NCBI GenBank assembly: GCA_965223435.1
Contig: CBDCWQ010000021.1
Coordinates: 1,178,001-1,242,000 of the forward strand
Reading direction: 5' to 3'
Length of the DNA: 64,000 nucleotides
Origin: CBDCWQ01 sp965223435
GTDB taxonomy: Bacteria > Myxococcota > Kuafuiibacteriia > Kuafuiibacteriales > Kuafuiibacteriaceae
Part shown: one piece after another, positions 8,585-17,915 of the stretch
Position numbering within the stretch: position 1 is the first letter of the stretch
Layout of the letters: each line of letters starts with the position of its first letter
Notes under the pieces: model-generated
What the model was told of the DNA's origin: nothing
The model's database searches: none
Seen by the model: the letters and a program-made list of their open reading frames with translations, nothing else
Made by a program: the position numbers and the translations under genes

Positions 8585-9073
8585 ATGGGTCTCGTGAACG
8601 ATTTGATTGCTCCGACCTCGGACGAAGAGCTCACCCGTCGCAAAGCGTTGGGAAGTCTTTCGGCCGCTGCGCTCGGAATCTCTGGGCTCGGCACCATGAT
8701 TACAACGGTTCGCTACTTGAAACCGAATGTGCTCTTTGAGCCGGCGACCCGATTCAAGGTGGGGCGCCCCGAAGAAATAGCCGTGGGTACACTGCTCGTA
8801 CTTCCTGACCAGAAACTCTATATTCTCCACGCAGAAGAGGGATTTTTGGCCCTCTCTGCCGAATGCACCCATCTCGGTTGCATGACCCGATACGATCCGG
8901 CTGCACAGCGAATCATCTGTCCCTGTCACGGGAGTATTTTTGGCAAAAGAGGCACGGTCCAAGAGGGTCCTGCACCAAAACCCTTGGTCCGATTATCCAT
9001 GGAGTTGGAACAAGGCCACTTGGTCGTCGATAGCCGAAAGCCCGTCGATGAACATTTCGTATTGAAGGTGTGA
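8585..9073 (+). CDS. Rieske [2Fe-2S] protein of a quinol:cytochrome complex
   Basis: This 162-residue protein has an N-terminal TRRKAL motif and a hydrophobic segment (about residues 22-45), typical of a Tat-inserted Rieske anchor. The cluster-binding boxes are CTHLGC and CPCHGS, with all four ligands present. It sits on the periplasmic face and takes electrons from quinol. The next gene starts with a GTG overlapping its stop, so Rieske and cytochrome b are translationally coupled. Confidence 0.95.
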   Translation: MGLVNDLIAPTSDEELTRRKALGSLSAAALGISGLGTMITTVRYLKPNVLFEPATRFKVGRPEEIAVGTLLVLPDQKLYILHAEEGFLALSAECTHLGCMTRYDPAAQRIICPCHGSIFGKRGTVQEGPAPKPLVRLSMELEQGHLVVDSRKPVDEHFVLKV

Positions 9074-9840
9074 ACGTGACGGAAGTAAGCAGAGCGTCTA
9101 AGGTACTTCGTTCGGTCGTTCGTCATGGGTTTCCGGACACCAACCGGAACCGGGCCCTGGCGGTCTTCACCAACTTTGTTTTGCACATTCATCCGGTCAA
9201 GGTGCGACTCAAAGCCATTGCGTTTCGCCGGACCTACTACCTGGGCGGTTTTTCCGCAGCCACCTTTTTCATCCTCATAGCGACCGGTCTTCTTTTGATG
9301 TTCTACTATCGGCCATCGGTTCCTCGTGCGTATCACGACATGAAGGATCTTGAGTTTGTTGTGACCGCAGGCATTTTTCTTCGAAACGTGCATCGGTGGT
9401 CCGCCCACGCGATGGTTGCCCTCGTCTTTCTTCACATGATCCGTGTCTTTTTCGCAGGTGCCTACCGGCCCCCTCGTGAATTCAACTGGGTTCTCGGTGT
9501 TGTGCTCCTCGTTTTGACCGTGCTCATGAGCTACACCGGCTATCTTTTGCCTTGGGATCAGCTGGCGTACTGGGGCGTGACGGTTGGAACCAATATGGCC
9601 AAAGCGGTCCCGATCGTCGGTAGTGAAATCTCCTTTCTCTTATTGGGGGGGCACACGGTCGATGAGAACACCTTGGTTCGCTTCTACGTGCTCCACTGTG
9701 CTGTCATTCCCAGCATACTGGCCTTTGTCATCGGTCTTCATATCTGGCGAGTGCGAAAGGACGGAGGCATCTATATCCCGCCTGAGGAGCGCAACACCGT
9801 GCTCAGACAAATAGAGAATAAAGGAGAAAAAGAGGCATGA
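9070..9840 (+). CDS. Cytochrome b, N-terminal (b6-like) subunit
   Basis: This is a membrane subunit of 256 residues with four predicted helices. Two heme-ligand His pairs are visible: the His of VHRW with the His of FLHMIR, and the His of VLHCAV with the His of GLHIWR. Spacing is of the b6 type. LLPWDQLAYWG matches the quinol-site region after helix C. Start is GTG at 9070, overlapping the Rieske stop. Its C-terminal partner is the next gene, as in split b6/subunit-IV complexes. Confidence 0.94.
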   Translation: MNVTEVSRASKVLRSVVRHGFPDTNRNRALAVFTNFVLHIHPVKVRLKAIAFRRTYYLGGFSAATFFILIATGLLLMFYYRPSVPRAYHDMKDLEFVVTAGIFLRNVHRWSAHAMVALVFLHMIRVFFAGAYRPPREFNWVLGVVLLVLTVLMSYTGYLLPWDQLAYWGVTVGTNMAKAVPIVGSEISFLLLGGHTVDENTLVRFYVLHCAVIPSILAFVIGLHIWRVRKDGGIYIPPEERNTVLRQIENKGEKEA

Positions 9841-10556
9841 CGTCCACTGGTTTCGAAGTTGTGCCCGGGGACGATGCGCAGCAAGATCCTGTTCGTCTGC
9901 TTGTTGTCCAAGAAGAGGCCCGACCCCAGGTCGATCTTCACGACGAAGATCTCGTCATGACCTTCCCGCACTTGGTTGTGCGGGAGCTTATCGCGGTCAT
10001 CGCAGTCTCACTATTCATCGTTGGGGTGTCGCTGTTTTTTGACGCCCCGCTTGAGGAACTGGCGAATCCTGAGACGACACCCAATCCGGCCAAGGCGCCC
10101 TGGTATTTTCTTGGCCTGCAGGAACTCCTTCACTACTATCCCCCACTGGTCAGCGGTGTTGTTATCCCCGGGCTGGTGCTCGTCGCTCTGGTGGTCATTC
10201 CTTATTTTGAGGTCAACCTACGGCGAGAGCCGTTTTGGCAAAAGTGGCGCAGTCTCAAGGTGGTGGCCGTAGTAGCCGTCGTCCTAAGCGTGACGGCCTT
10301 TTTCTATCTCACGGGCGCCCACCCAGTATGGCCGCTCATCGGCCCCACCGTTTTTGTGGGGCTTGTGATGTTGGTGCCGGGCGTATTCGAAAAGAAACAT
10401 GGCCGACTTTTGACCTGGCTTGGAACCAGAAGTCTCCCGTTTTGGGTTTTTCTGTGGTTCCTCCTTGCGGGTATCGTGTTGACCGCGATCGGCGTTTTTT
10501 TCCGCGGTCCCGGGTGGCGTTTCATTCTTCCGTGGGTGGATGGGATCTATTACTAA
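9837..10556 (+). CDS. Cytochrome b C-terminal (subunit IV-like) subunit
   Basis: This 239-residue membrane protein supplies the C-terminal helices of the cytochrome b core. The segment NPAKAPWYFLGLQELLHYYP contains the PxWYF quinol-oxidation loop in place of PEWY. About five hydrophobic helices are present, more than the three of classical subunit IV. Its start overlaps the upstream stop (ATGA). The following cytochrome gene begins one base after its stop. Confidence 0.9.
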   Translation: MTSTGFEVVPGDDAQQDPVRLLVVQEEARPQVDLHDEDLVMTFPHLVVRELIAVIAVSLFIVGVSLFFDAPLEELANPETTPNPAKAPWYFLGLQELLHYYPPLVSGVVIPGLVLVALVVIPYFEVNLRREPFWQKWRSLKVVAVVAVVLSVTAFFYLTGAHPVWPLIGPTVFVGLVMLVPGVFEKKHGRLLTWLGTRSLPFWVFLWFLLAGIVLTAIGVFFRGPGWRFILPWVDGIYY

Positions 10557-10557
10557 G

Positions 10558-12858
10558 ATGCATACCGACCGAGAACAAGCTGTCGCCAAGGACCTCTACC
10601 GGAATCTCAAGTTGCTGGCCTTCCTCACCTTGCTGTTCCTCGGTCTTTTGGCGATCGCACCGGCCAAAGCCCACTTCACCGAGTGGCGGAGCATCCAAGA
10701 GGAATACAACCGACGCGCGCGAACCCAAAACCAATCCGCGATGGCAATAGGTATCCAACAAATTTGGCGACCAGAGATCGACCTCACGGATCGTTGTTCG
10801 AGTTGTCACGTGGGTATGGGCGCAGCCCCACCGCTCAAAGATGGCGGGCCTCTGTTTGGCAGGCACACCAACGTCCATCACGAGGTGGCCTCCATGGGGT
10901 GTACGGTCTGTCACGCCGGCCAAGGGAGGGCCACCAAAAAAGCCAGCGCCCACGGTCACGTTCGCTATTGGGAAGAGCCGATGTTGGCGCGGCCCTACCT
11001 TCAAGCTTCATGCGGGCGGTGCCACGGTGATGCCGCCCGGGTGCCCGCCTTGGCAACGGTTCAAAAAGGCCAATACCTTTTTGAGTTCCATGGTTGTCAG
11101 GCTTGTCATCTCGTAGACGGCAAAGGTGGAACCGTCGGTCCGGATTTGTCTGGCGTCGCCCTCAAAGGCTACGATCGACAGTGGCAGATCCGTCACCTGC
11201 GAGATCCTGTGGACGCTGTGGAGGGGTCTCGGATGATGTCCTTCGGTCATCTATCGAACCAAGAGGTGGATGCCGTAGTCACCTACTTGGAGACGCTTGT
11301 TGGAGCCCCCAAACTGATGCGGGGCAAGTCGATTGCTGTCGAACTTGGCTGCCGTGGTTGTCACAAAATCGGTGGAGTGGGCGGAGATCAGGGCCCAGAT
11401 CTCAGCAACGTCGGAGCTAAAACAGCAGTCCATCTCGACTTCAGTCACGTCGATGGACCGAAGACGACCGAGAATTGGCACCGCGCTCATCTACGCAATC
11501 CACAGAAGGTTGCCCCTGGCTCCAAGATGCCAGCTTATCGATTGAGCGACGAAGACGAAGAGGCCCTTGTTACGTACGTTTTGTCGTTGACGGAGGGCAA
11601 GACGCCCTTAGATCAACTTCCGCGCTTGACCATCTTAACACGCCTTCAGGAGCGGCGTGACTTTGCTCGAGATGGACAGACGCTGTACCAGACTTTCTGC
11701 AGTGTGTGCCACGGACCAGACGGAAAAGGGATGCCCTTTTCATCTTTGGGGGTCACGGTGCCCGCGGTCGCAAACCCAGATCTGCTGTCCATTGCCTCAG
11801 AGGACTATCTGAGAAATTCGATTGAGCATGGCCGTCCCGGCCGCGACATGCCAGGATGGGGTCAATCGGGTGCCGGTCTTCTTCGCTCAGAACTCGAAGC
11901 CATTATCGCCCACCTGAGGAGCAAACAGGCTTCACCGCCACCCTTTGATGAGGTGCGGGGTGCACAAGCTGACTTCAGACTGGGGCAGACCGTTTTTGGC
12001 TACGACTGCGCAGGTTGCCACGGACTCGATGGTCAAGGAACGGTGATCGCGCCCAGTCTGGTCAATCCTGAATTTCTTTTCGTCGCGTCGGACCAATTTT
12101 TGTACGAAACGATTACCCGTGGGCGGGCCAATACTGCCATGCCAGCGTTTGCCGAGTACGATGCATCCACTGTCGCAGGGTTACTGAAGTGGATAAGGCG
12201 CAGCCAACCATCCCCTTCCGCTCACCGCATCAACAAGATGACGCAAACCGTTCGTGAGGTTCTTCACGTTGATCGCTTGGATGCCTATCGGGCAACCGGC
12301 TCACCCGTCTACGGACGTGTTCTTTATGAGTCCATGTGCTTGGGTTGCCACGGGCCAAAGGGATACGGGGGTCTCGGTAGTGCCATCGCGAACCGCGATT
12401 TTCTAAGAAGTGCATCCGACGGCTTTATCGCCGGATCCATCCTGCTCGGCCGGGGCGATCGGGCGATGCGGCCCTTTGGCCCCGGTGGTTTGGCCAACAT
12501 CCGGGCGCGCGAAGTGGGGGACCTCATTGTCTATCTACGGGACGTGGCACAGGAGCCCACCGAGACACCCCGAGGGCGAAGGGTCCAGGGCAACCAGAAG
12601 CAAGGCCAGATTCTCTTTGGCCAGCTATGCTCTGCCTGCCACGGGCAAGAGGGCCAAGGTCAAAGCGCCCCGGCACTTAACAATTCCGGTTTTCTAACGG
12701 CGGCAACCGACGGCTTTTTGCAAGCCACGATCGTCCGCGGGCGCCGCGGTACGGCCATGCGCGGCTTCGCCTACGGGGGCTTCGGAGTCGCTGAGATCAA
12801 GCCCGAAGAAATCAACGATGTGGTCGCGTACATCCGCAGCTGGCAACCCCAGCTGTGA
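10558..12858 (+). CDS. Membrane-anchored nine-heme cytochrome c
   Basis: This 766-residue protein has an N-terminal hydrophobic anchor (about residues 16-40) and nine CxxCH heme sites: CSSCH, CTVCH, CGRCH, CQACH, CRGCH, CSVCH, CAGCH, CLGCH and CSACH. The last four lie in tandem class-I-like domains that share a pattern of Asn...Phe-Leu, an SD-like turn, then GR...AM with a likely distal Met. It should carry electrons from the Rieske/cytochrome b complex through the periplasm. It lies between that complex and napA, where NapB/NapC would be expected. ATG at 10558 is used because it directly follows the cytochrome b stop. Confidence 0.92.
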   Translation: MHTDREQAVAKDLYRNLKLLAFLTLLFLGLLAIAPAKAHFTEWRSIQEEYNRRARTQNQSAMAIGIQQIWRPEIDLTDRCSSCHVGMGAAPPLKDGGPLFGRHTNVHHEVASMGCTVCHAGQGRATKKASAHGHVRYWEEPMLARPYLQASCGRCHGDAARVPALATVQKGQYLFEFHGCQACHLVDGKGGTVGPDLSGVALKGYDRQWQIRHLRDPVDAVEGSRMMSFGHLSNQEVDAVVTYLETLVGAPKLMRGKSIAVELGCRGCHKIGGVGGDQGPDLSNVGAKTAVHLDFSHVDGPKTTENWHRAHLRNPQKVAPGSKMPAYRLSDEDEEALVTYVLSLTEGKTPLDQLPRLTILTRLQERRDFARDGQTLYQTFCSVCHGPDGKGMPFSSLGVTVPAVANPDLLSIASEDYLRNSIEHGRPGRDMPGWGQSGAGLLRSELEAIIAHLRSKQASPPPFDEVRGAQADFRLGQTVFGYDCAGCHGLDGQGTVIAPSLVNPEFLFVASDQFLYETITRGRANTAMPAFAEYDASTVAGLLKWIRRSQPSPSAHRINKMTQTVREVLHVDRLDAYRATGSPVYGRVLYESMCLGCHGPKGYGGLGSAIANRDFLRSASDGFIAGSILLGRGDRAMRPFGPGGLANIRAREVGDLIVYLRDVAQEPTETPRGRRVQGNQKQGQILFGQLCSACHGQEGQGQSAPALNNSGFLTAATDGFLQATIVRGRRGTAMRGFAYGGFGVAEIKPEEINDVVAYIRSWQPQL

Positions 12859-12885
12859 AGAAGCGAAGAAGAGAGGAATGACGTT

Positions 12886-15591
12886 ATGTCCGGTCACAAT
12901 CGCCGCAATTTCTTGAAGGTCTCCGCGGGGGGGACTCTCGCCCTTTCGAGTTTGGTTGCATGCAAAGGCGAAAAACGCGACGAATTGATGCGGGCTCCGT
13001 CCGCCAACACCGCATCGAAAGATGACACCGGACGGCAAGAGCTTGCAGCCCAGTGCCCCTACTGCGGTGTCGGGTGCGCAACCATGATTCAGGCTGAAAA
13101 CGGAAAGATTGTGGGTATGGTGCCCGACCAGCAAAGCCCTGTGAACCGGGGCGTACAATGCATCAAGGGATTGACCGCCTGGGAGCCGACCTATACCGAC
13201 CGATTGACGGCGTGTTTGGTCCGAAAGGACATGAGTGATCCTCTAACGGGCCATGTATCCAGCACAAAGGGTCGATTTGATGCCGATGTGTTTCGAGAAA
13301 CCAGTTATGACGAAGCGTCTCATCTCGTGGCTGAGAAGATCGCAGCCATCGTAAAAAAAGATGGTGGTAACTCGGTAGGCCTCTACGGCAGTGGGCAACT
13401 GACCTTGGAAGGTCAGTATCTTGAAAACAAGTTCATGAAGGGGGTCTTGGGGTCCAACACGATGGAAGCCAATGCCCGTATGTGTATGACCTCCGCCGTC
13501 ACGGGCTACATCAAGTCATTAGGCTCTGACACCCCACCTGGCTGCTACGAAGACATCGAACTTTGTGACTTTATCTCGTTTTGGGGCCACAACCCACGAG
13601 AGGCCCATCCGATCGTCTTTTGGCGGGCTGCAGATCACAAAAAGGCCAAAGACATTCCCACGCTGGTCGTCGACCCAAGGCGGACGGCGACCGTGCAGGG
13701 GTTCGAGGCCGTCAACCCCCAAAACAGCTACCACGCGCCCGTCATCAACGCCGACATCGCGCTTCTCAACAGCATCGCCTACGTGCTCATCAAGGAGCAT
13801 CCCGATGTCATCGCTTACGAGTTTCTCAAAAAATATGTCAGCGGCTGGCAGGACTACATCGCAGGCATCAAGGCGCGCTACAGTCCCGAAAAGACCAAAA
13901 GCATGACCGGCATCGAGCCGAAGTTTGTACGCACCATTGCCCGGCACTGGGCCGACGCCACGCGCAAGGGCAATGCGCGCGGTAGCGGGGGTGTCGTGAC
14001 CTACTGGGGTATCGGCTACAACCAGTCGATGCATGGCCAGCACAATACGTGGAGCATCGTGAACCTCCATCTCCTCACGGGGAACATTGGCCGTCCGGGT
14101 GCATGCCCCTTTTCACAAACAGGGCAACCCAATGCGATGGGAGAACGCCTCACGGGAGGCCTGACCGGACGCCTCCCCTTCAATATCGGACTCAATGACG
14201 AAAAACATCGGGCATGGATGGCCAAGCAGTGGAGTATACCGAAGACAGACTTGGACAACGTCGCCTCGCAGACCAATCCTGGATACGCAGTGGGCATGAT
14301 GGAGCGCGCGCTGAAGGGGGACGTGAAAGCCTTCTTCTTGATCTATGCGACCCATATCGATCTTCCGGAAACGAAGACTCTGGTGCGCCCAGCTTTGACA
14401 CCCACTTTTGTCGTCTCTCAAGAAATTTATCGACATGCGCCCAACCTCCTCTACTCGGACGTCATTTTTCCGGCTGCCACCTGGGGTGAGTGGGCCGGGG
14501 GCGTGTACATCAACTCGGAGCGACGCCTCTACGTTGTGGATGGCATGCAAAAAGCGCCCTATATGACCGTCAACGGCGAGACCATGACCGACAAGGGCGG
14601 GCAGCCCATGATGTGCAAACCCGACATGGATATCGTCATCGATAAAGGCATCGAAATTGCGGAACTTCTCGGCAAGGATGGCCATAAGTTGTTCCCTTAC
14701 AAAAAGCTCAAAAGCGGAATGGTTGATGGAGAGGAAGTCTTTCGTGAATTCATTCGGGCCTCCAAGGGTACCGACGCCGACCTCACCGGAATTTTGGAAG
14801 TTGAGGAAAAAGAAAAAAAGACTCCGTACGAGCAAATCCGCAATCTTCGCGGAATTTATTGGCCGGCGCCGACTATGGAGCTCGCCCAAAAGGGCGGCGT
14901 CAAGCGGCGATACATGTACCAAGAAAAAGGCTGGGAAGAGCGGCCCTACGGCGCCTTTCGTACCCGTACGGGCAAGGCCCAGATGAAGCTCTGCGAGCAA
15001 GACTATACCAACCGGGAAAAGTATATCGCCCGACTCCGTGACTATGGCGTGAAACCAGGGGTATTCACGATTGACCACATTAAAGACATGGTTGCCATCC
15101 GAGATCGGGGCCTCACGCCAGAACTGCCAGACTTTGAGTGGGCCTCAAAACCGGGTGCTCTGGTTCCCGACGGAAAGTATCCGTTTTGGCTTCTCCTTGG
15201 AGTCGTCTATGAGCATTTCCACACCGCAAAAACAATCCGCGGGGCGACGACTCGCAAGCTCCTTCCAGAACAGTACGTCGAAATGCATCCAAGAGATGCC
15301 AAGAACTATGGCATTCGCGATGGCGACTGGGTTCGGGTGGTCACAAGGCGAGGCACCTTCGAGGGAAGGGCACAGATAGATGGGGCTCGCAGTAAGATAC
15401 GGCCAGCTCGCAACAATGTTCAGCCGGGCATGATTTTTAGTCCGTGGAATCTTTCGGTTGCGGACTCAGCGGATCCTAAAAAGAACAAATGGTTGGTGAA
15501 CGAGACCTCACACCGCGGTTGGGACCCGGTGAGCGGGCAAGCCGATTTCAAAAAGCTTGCCGCTCGAATTGAAAGAGTTCGCCGCGCTTGA
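12886..15591 (+). CDS. napA: NapA-like periplasmic nitrate reductase catalytic subunit
   Basis: This 901-residue Mo-bisMGD enzyme has a Tat motif NRRNFLK at the N-terminus, the [4Fe-4S] ligands CPYCGVGC...CIKG, and ANARMCMTSAV with Cys200 as the probable Mo ligand. That Cys context, followed by PGCYEDIE, is NapA-like and differs from formate dehydrogenase and NarG. Also seen are LLTGNIGRPGACPFSQTGQPNAMGE and a GGVYINSERR segment. It is longer than enterobacterial NapA, closer to epsilonproteobacterial types. The signal ends in LVAC, a possible lipobox. Nitrate is the likely substrate; related oxyanions cannot be excluded. Confidence 0.88.
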   Translation: MSGHNRRNFLKVSAGGTLALSSLVACKGEKRDELMRAPSANTASKDDTGRQELAAQCPYCGVGCATMIQAENGKIVGMVPDQQSPVNRGVQCIKGLTAWEPTYTDRLTACLVRKDMSDPLTGHVSSTKGRFDADVFRETSYDEASHLVAEKIAAIVKKDGGNSVGLYGSGQLTLEGQYLENKFMKGVLGSNTMEANARMCMTSAVTGYIKSLGSDTPPGCYEDIELCDFISFWGHNPREAHPIVFWRAADHKKAKDIPTLVVDPRRTATVQGFEAVNPQNSYHAPVINADIALLNSIAYVLIKEHPDVIAYEFLKKYVSGWQDYIAGIKARYSPEKTKSMTGIEPKFVRTIARHWADATRKGNARGSGGVVTYWGIGYNQSMHGQHNTWSIVNLHLLTGNIGRPGACPFSQTGQPNAMGERLTGGLTGRLPFNIGLNDEKHRAWMAKQWSIPKTDLDNVASQTNPGYAVGMMERALKGDVKAFFLIYATHIDLPETKTLVRPALTPTFVVSQEIYRHAPNLLYSDVIFPAATWGEWAGGVYINSERRLYVVDGMQKAPYMTVNGETMTDKGGQPMMCKPDMDIVIDKGIEIAELLGKDGHKLFPYKKLKSGMVDGEEVFREFIRASKGTDADLTGILEVEEKEKKTPYEQIRNLRGIYWPAPTMELAQKGGVKRRYMYQEKGWEERPYGAFRTRTGKAQMKLCEQDYTNREKYIARLRDYGVKPGVFTIDHIKDMVAIRDRGLTPELPDFEWASKPGALVPDGKYPFWLLLGVVYEHFHTAKTIRGATTRKLLPEQYVEMHPRDAKNYGIRDGDWVRVVTRRGTFEGRAQIDGARSKIRPARNNVQPGMIFSPWNLSVADSADPKKNKWLVNETSHRGWDPVSGQADFKKLAARIERVRRA

Positions 15592-15641
15592 CAACGAAAA
15601 CACCACCGACGGGAGGCAAAAGCTCACCAGCGGATTGACCC

Positions 15642-16310
15642 ATGAAGCCGAAGTTACAAAAAGATGCCAGCCGCCCACCACCGGCTGAAGAGGGTCACAC
15701 GCGACGCGAAACGCTTAAGAGTGCAGGCGTGATCGCGTCCCTCGCCCTTTTTGTCAGGGCTCGGATGGGTCAGCCCCAAGGCCACGTATCGGTTGCAACC
15801 CAAGGAGGCATGGCTTTTACCAGGCCGCCCGGCGCCATCGATGAAGCGGAGTTTGTTCGCCGATGTATTCGATGCCACAAATGCGGAGAAAACTGTACCA
15901 ATTCGTGCATTCGTTTTGTGGGCCCCGAGGGACCGCCTGAAGCCCGCGGAACGCCGTACATTGTGCCACGAGAAAAGGCGTGTATCCTGTGCGCAAAATG
16001 CAACAACAACTGCCCTTCGGGTGCTCTTCAGCCCATTGACCCCGAACATCCTCGACCGTGGGAGGTCGTCGATATGGGAACGGCGGAGCTCGATACCAAC
16101 ATTTGCCACTCGTACCAAGGTTATGTCTGCGGAATTTGTGTTCGCGCGTGTCCTCTCGGAGGAAAAGCGCTTGTGGCGTTGAACTGGGAAAAACCCAAGG
16201 TGAATCCGGATTATTGCGTGGGGTGCGGACTGTGTGAACAGGCTTGTGTTCATATGCCGCAGGCGATTCGAATTCGGCCTTCACTGCGCCGTGGGAGTAA
16301 GACGACATGA
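15642..16310 (+). CDS. napG: NapG-like periplasmic ferredoxin (four Fe-S motifs)
   Basis: This 222-residue protein has a Tat-like motif HTRRETLK and a hydrophobic stretch at about residues 28-38. Four cysteine motifs follow, CIRCHKCGENC, CILCAKCNNNC, a CGICVRAC group and CVGCGLCEQAC, matching NapG/MauM. NapG partners NapH to pass menaquinol electrons to the Nap system. Its stop overlaps the napH start (ATGA). The gene order A-G-H matches epsilonproteobacterial nap clusters. Confidence 0.9.
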   Translation: MKPKLQKDASRPPPAEEGHTRRETLKSAGVIASLALFVRARMGQPQGHVSVATQGGMAFTRPPGAIDEAEFVRRCIRCHKCGENCTNSCIRFVGPEGPPEARGTPYIVPREKACILCAKCNNNCPSGALQPIDPEHPRPWEVVDMGTAELDTNICHSYQGYVCGICVRACPLGGKALVALNWEKPKVNPDYCVGCGLCEQACVHMPQAIRIRPSLRRGSKTT

Positions 16311-17266
16311 GGAAAGCATGGAGGGCGTTGTGGCGAGGCCACCGCCGTCGCTTCCCGGGCGCTCACCGCGCGCTTCAGGTTGTGCGTCGGACCTGTCAGC
16401 TGCTCGTTTTCTTTCTTCTTGTTGCGATTCCCTCGCTGTCTCTTTACGACACCTTGCGAAATCAAAGAGATGAGGCGCAAATCGCGCGCCGCTGGGATAC
16501 CCGCGTCATCCACGCGTGGGTCGAAGGTATGGCACAGCCTAAAACCTGGACTCAGTCTGTTCGGGGCTCCGTCTGGACCTTCAAAGTGGGGGACTGGGTT
16601 GTTTCAGACCCGTTGGCCGCAGTCGATTTTGCTACAGCCTCCCGAGATCTGATTGATCCGTTCTTGTTGACGGCGCTCATTCCCTTGATCTTGACTTTTT
16701 TTCTTGGCCGGTTTTTTTGTGGCTGGATCTGTCCTGCGGACCTCATTTTCGAACTGGGCAGCAAGCTGAGGACGCTGGTTGGCATCGAGCGAAACGTCGT
16801 TTTTGCCCGGGAGCTCAAGTACGCGGTATTGGGATTCGGGGCGCTTGTAGGCGTGATTTTTGGCGTTCAAGTATTCGCCGAAATCTACCCCCCGCGCATC
16901 GTAAGCGGTGAGCTTTACCTTTGGATCAGCTTTTTTGCCTTCGGGGCGGGCGCTTGGTTCATGCTGGCGATTGTCGCCTTCGAGATCTTCGTCTCCAAGC
17001 GTTTTTGGTGTCGCTATGTTTGCCCCGGTGGAGCCCTCTATTCTCTGATTGGGCGCTACCGAGTGGTGCGGCTGGAGGTGAAGGAGAGTCGCTGCACGCA
17101 GTGCGAAAAATGCCTTCCCGTTTGCGAGTTTGGCCTCGATCCCATGAACGGCAGAGTGGGCCAAGAATGCAACAACTGCGGACTGTGCCTTCGAGCCTGT
17201 GCGCCTTCCGCGCTGACATTCCAACTCAGTCGCCCTTCTAGGCGTGGTTTGGAGGTTCTGCCGTGA
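16307..17266 (+). CDS. napH: NapH-like quinol dehydrogenase membrane protein
   Basis: This 319-residue protein has four or five predicted helices. The paired CxxxCP motifs CGWICP and CRYVCPGG sit at helix ends as in NapH. Two C-terminal cytoplasmic ferredoxin motifs follow (CTQCEKCLPVC and CNNCGLCLRAC). It should oxidise menaquinol together with NapG. It is coupled to napG by a 4-bp overlap. Confidence 0.91.
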   Translation: MRKAWRALWRGHRRRFPGAHRALQVVRRTCQLLVFFLLVAIPSLSLYDTLRNQRDEAQIARRWDTRVIHAWVEGMAQPKTWTQSVRGSVWTFKVGDWVVSDPLAAVDFATASRDLIDPFLLTALIPLILTFFLGRFFCGWICPADLIFELGSKLRTLVGIERNVVFARELKYAVLGFGALVGVIFGVQVFAEIYPPRIVSGELYLWISFFAFGAGAWFMLAIVAFEIFVSKRFWCRYVCPGGALYSLIGRYRVVRLEVKESRCTQCEKCLPVCEFGLDPMNGRVGQECNNCGLCLRACAPSALTFQLSRPSRRGLEVLP

Positions 17267-17291
17267 CCGACAAGAAGACCGGAGAGTAGGC

Positions 17292-17915
17292 ATGTTCCAC
17301 CCGCTTTACATGCCCCGAGCCGCCTTCCGGGTGCTCACTGTGTGTGGGCTCACTTGCCTGGCGTGCTATTCGTCTACCGCCGAGGCTCATCACATTCTTG
17401 GTATTCCTCACTACAAGTACAGTGAAGAGTATCCTCAAATTCCCTTCGTGGAAATCATGGCGCAAACTGGGCCCCACGATCTTCACTTCACGTATTTTCC
17501 CGGAACCCCACAGCCAGGCGAAGCGATCCGGTTCAAACTCTACGCAAAGAACCGCGCTTCCGGGGAGCCGTTTCGTGAACCTCTGGCCATAGAAGTCCGA
17601 AAAACTCGATTTCTTGCACAAAGTACCCTCATTTCCGAAAAGGAGATCCGAACAGGGATCGGCCCGGAGGCCAATGACTACAAGTTCTTTTTAACCTTCG
17701 AGGAGGCCGAAGCTTATGAAGTGCACCTCAAGTTTCCGAACGGAGAAGGCCTTGAGAATATCCCTTTTCCGGTCACCATCGGAAAGACTGACGATCGTCC
17801 GTTGTTTTTTGGGGCCGCCGCTTTGTTGCTGTTGTCAATATTTGTGGTGGCGGTTGTGAAACGTGTGCGGCCACCGTCGAGTCACCGGCAAAAGCCACGG
17901 GGGGCGTTCGCATGA
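17292..17915 (+). CDS. Exported, C-terminally anchored protein of unknown function in the nap cluster
   Basis: The 207-residue product has an N-terminal signal (hydrophobic LTVCGLTCLACYSS, then AEAHH), a soluble domain and a single C-terminal helix (about residues 173-193) followed by a basic tail. The soluble part looks beta-rich and begins with a His-rich AHHILGIPHY stretch that could bind metal. It has no CxxCH heme motif, so it is not NapB. ATG at 17292 has GGAG nine bases upstream. Its stop overlaps the next gene (ATGA). A distant YtkA/FixH-like fold is possible; no function can be assigned. Confidence 0.75.
   Translation: MFHPLYMPRAAFRVLTVCGLTCLACYSSTAEAHHILGIPHYKYSEEYPQIPFVEIMAQTGPHDLHFTYFPGTPQPGEAIRFKLYAKNRASGEPFREPLAIEVRKTRFLAQSTLISEKEIRTGIGPEANDYKFFLTFEEAEAYEVHLKFPNGEGLENIPFPVTIGKTDDRPLFFGAAALLLLSIFVVAVVKRVRPPSSHRQKPRGAFA

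Noticed and set aside
14113..15078. Long minus-strand frame (321 codons) opposite napA
   Set aside because: It is antisense to a clear napA with all motifs, and its translation has no domain-like pattern. It reflects GC-rich codon structure.
17292..17915. Assignment as NapB
   Set aside because: There is no CxxCH heme motif in the protein.
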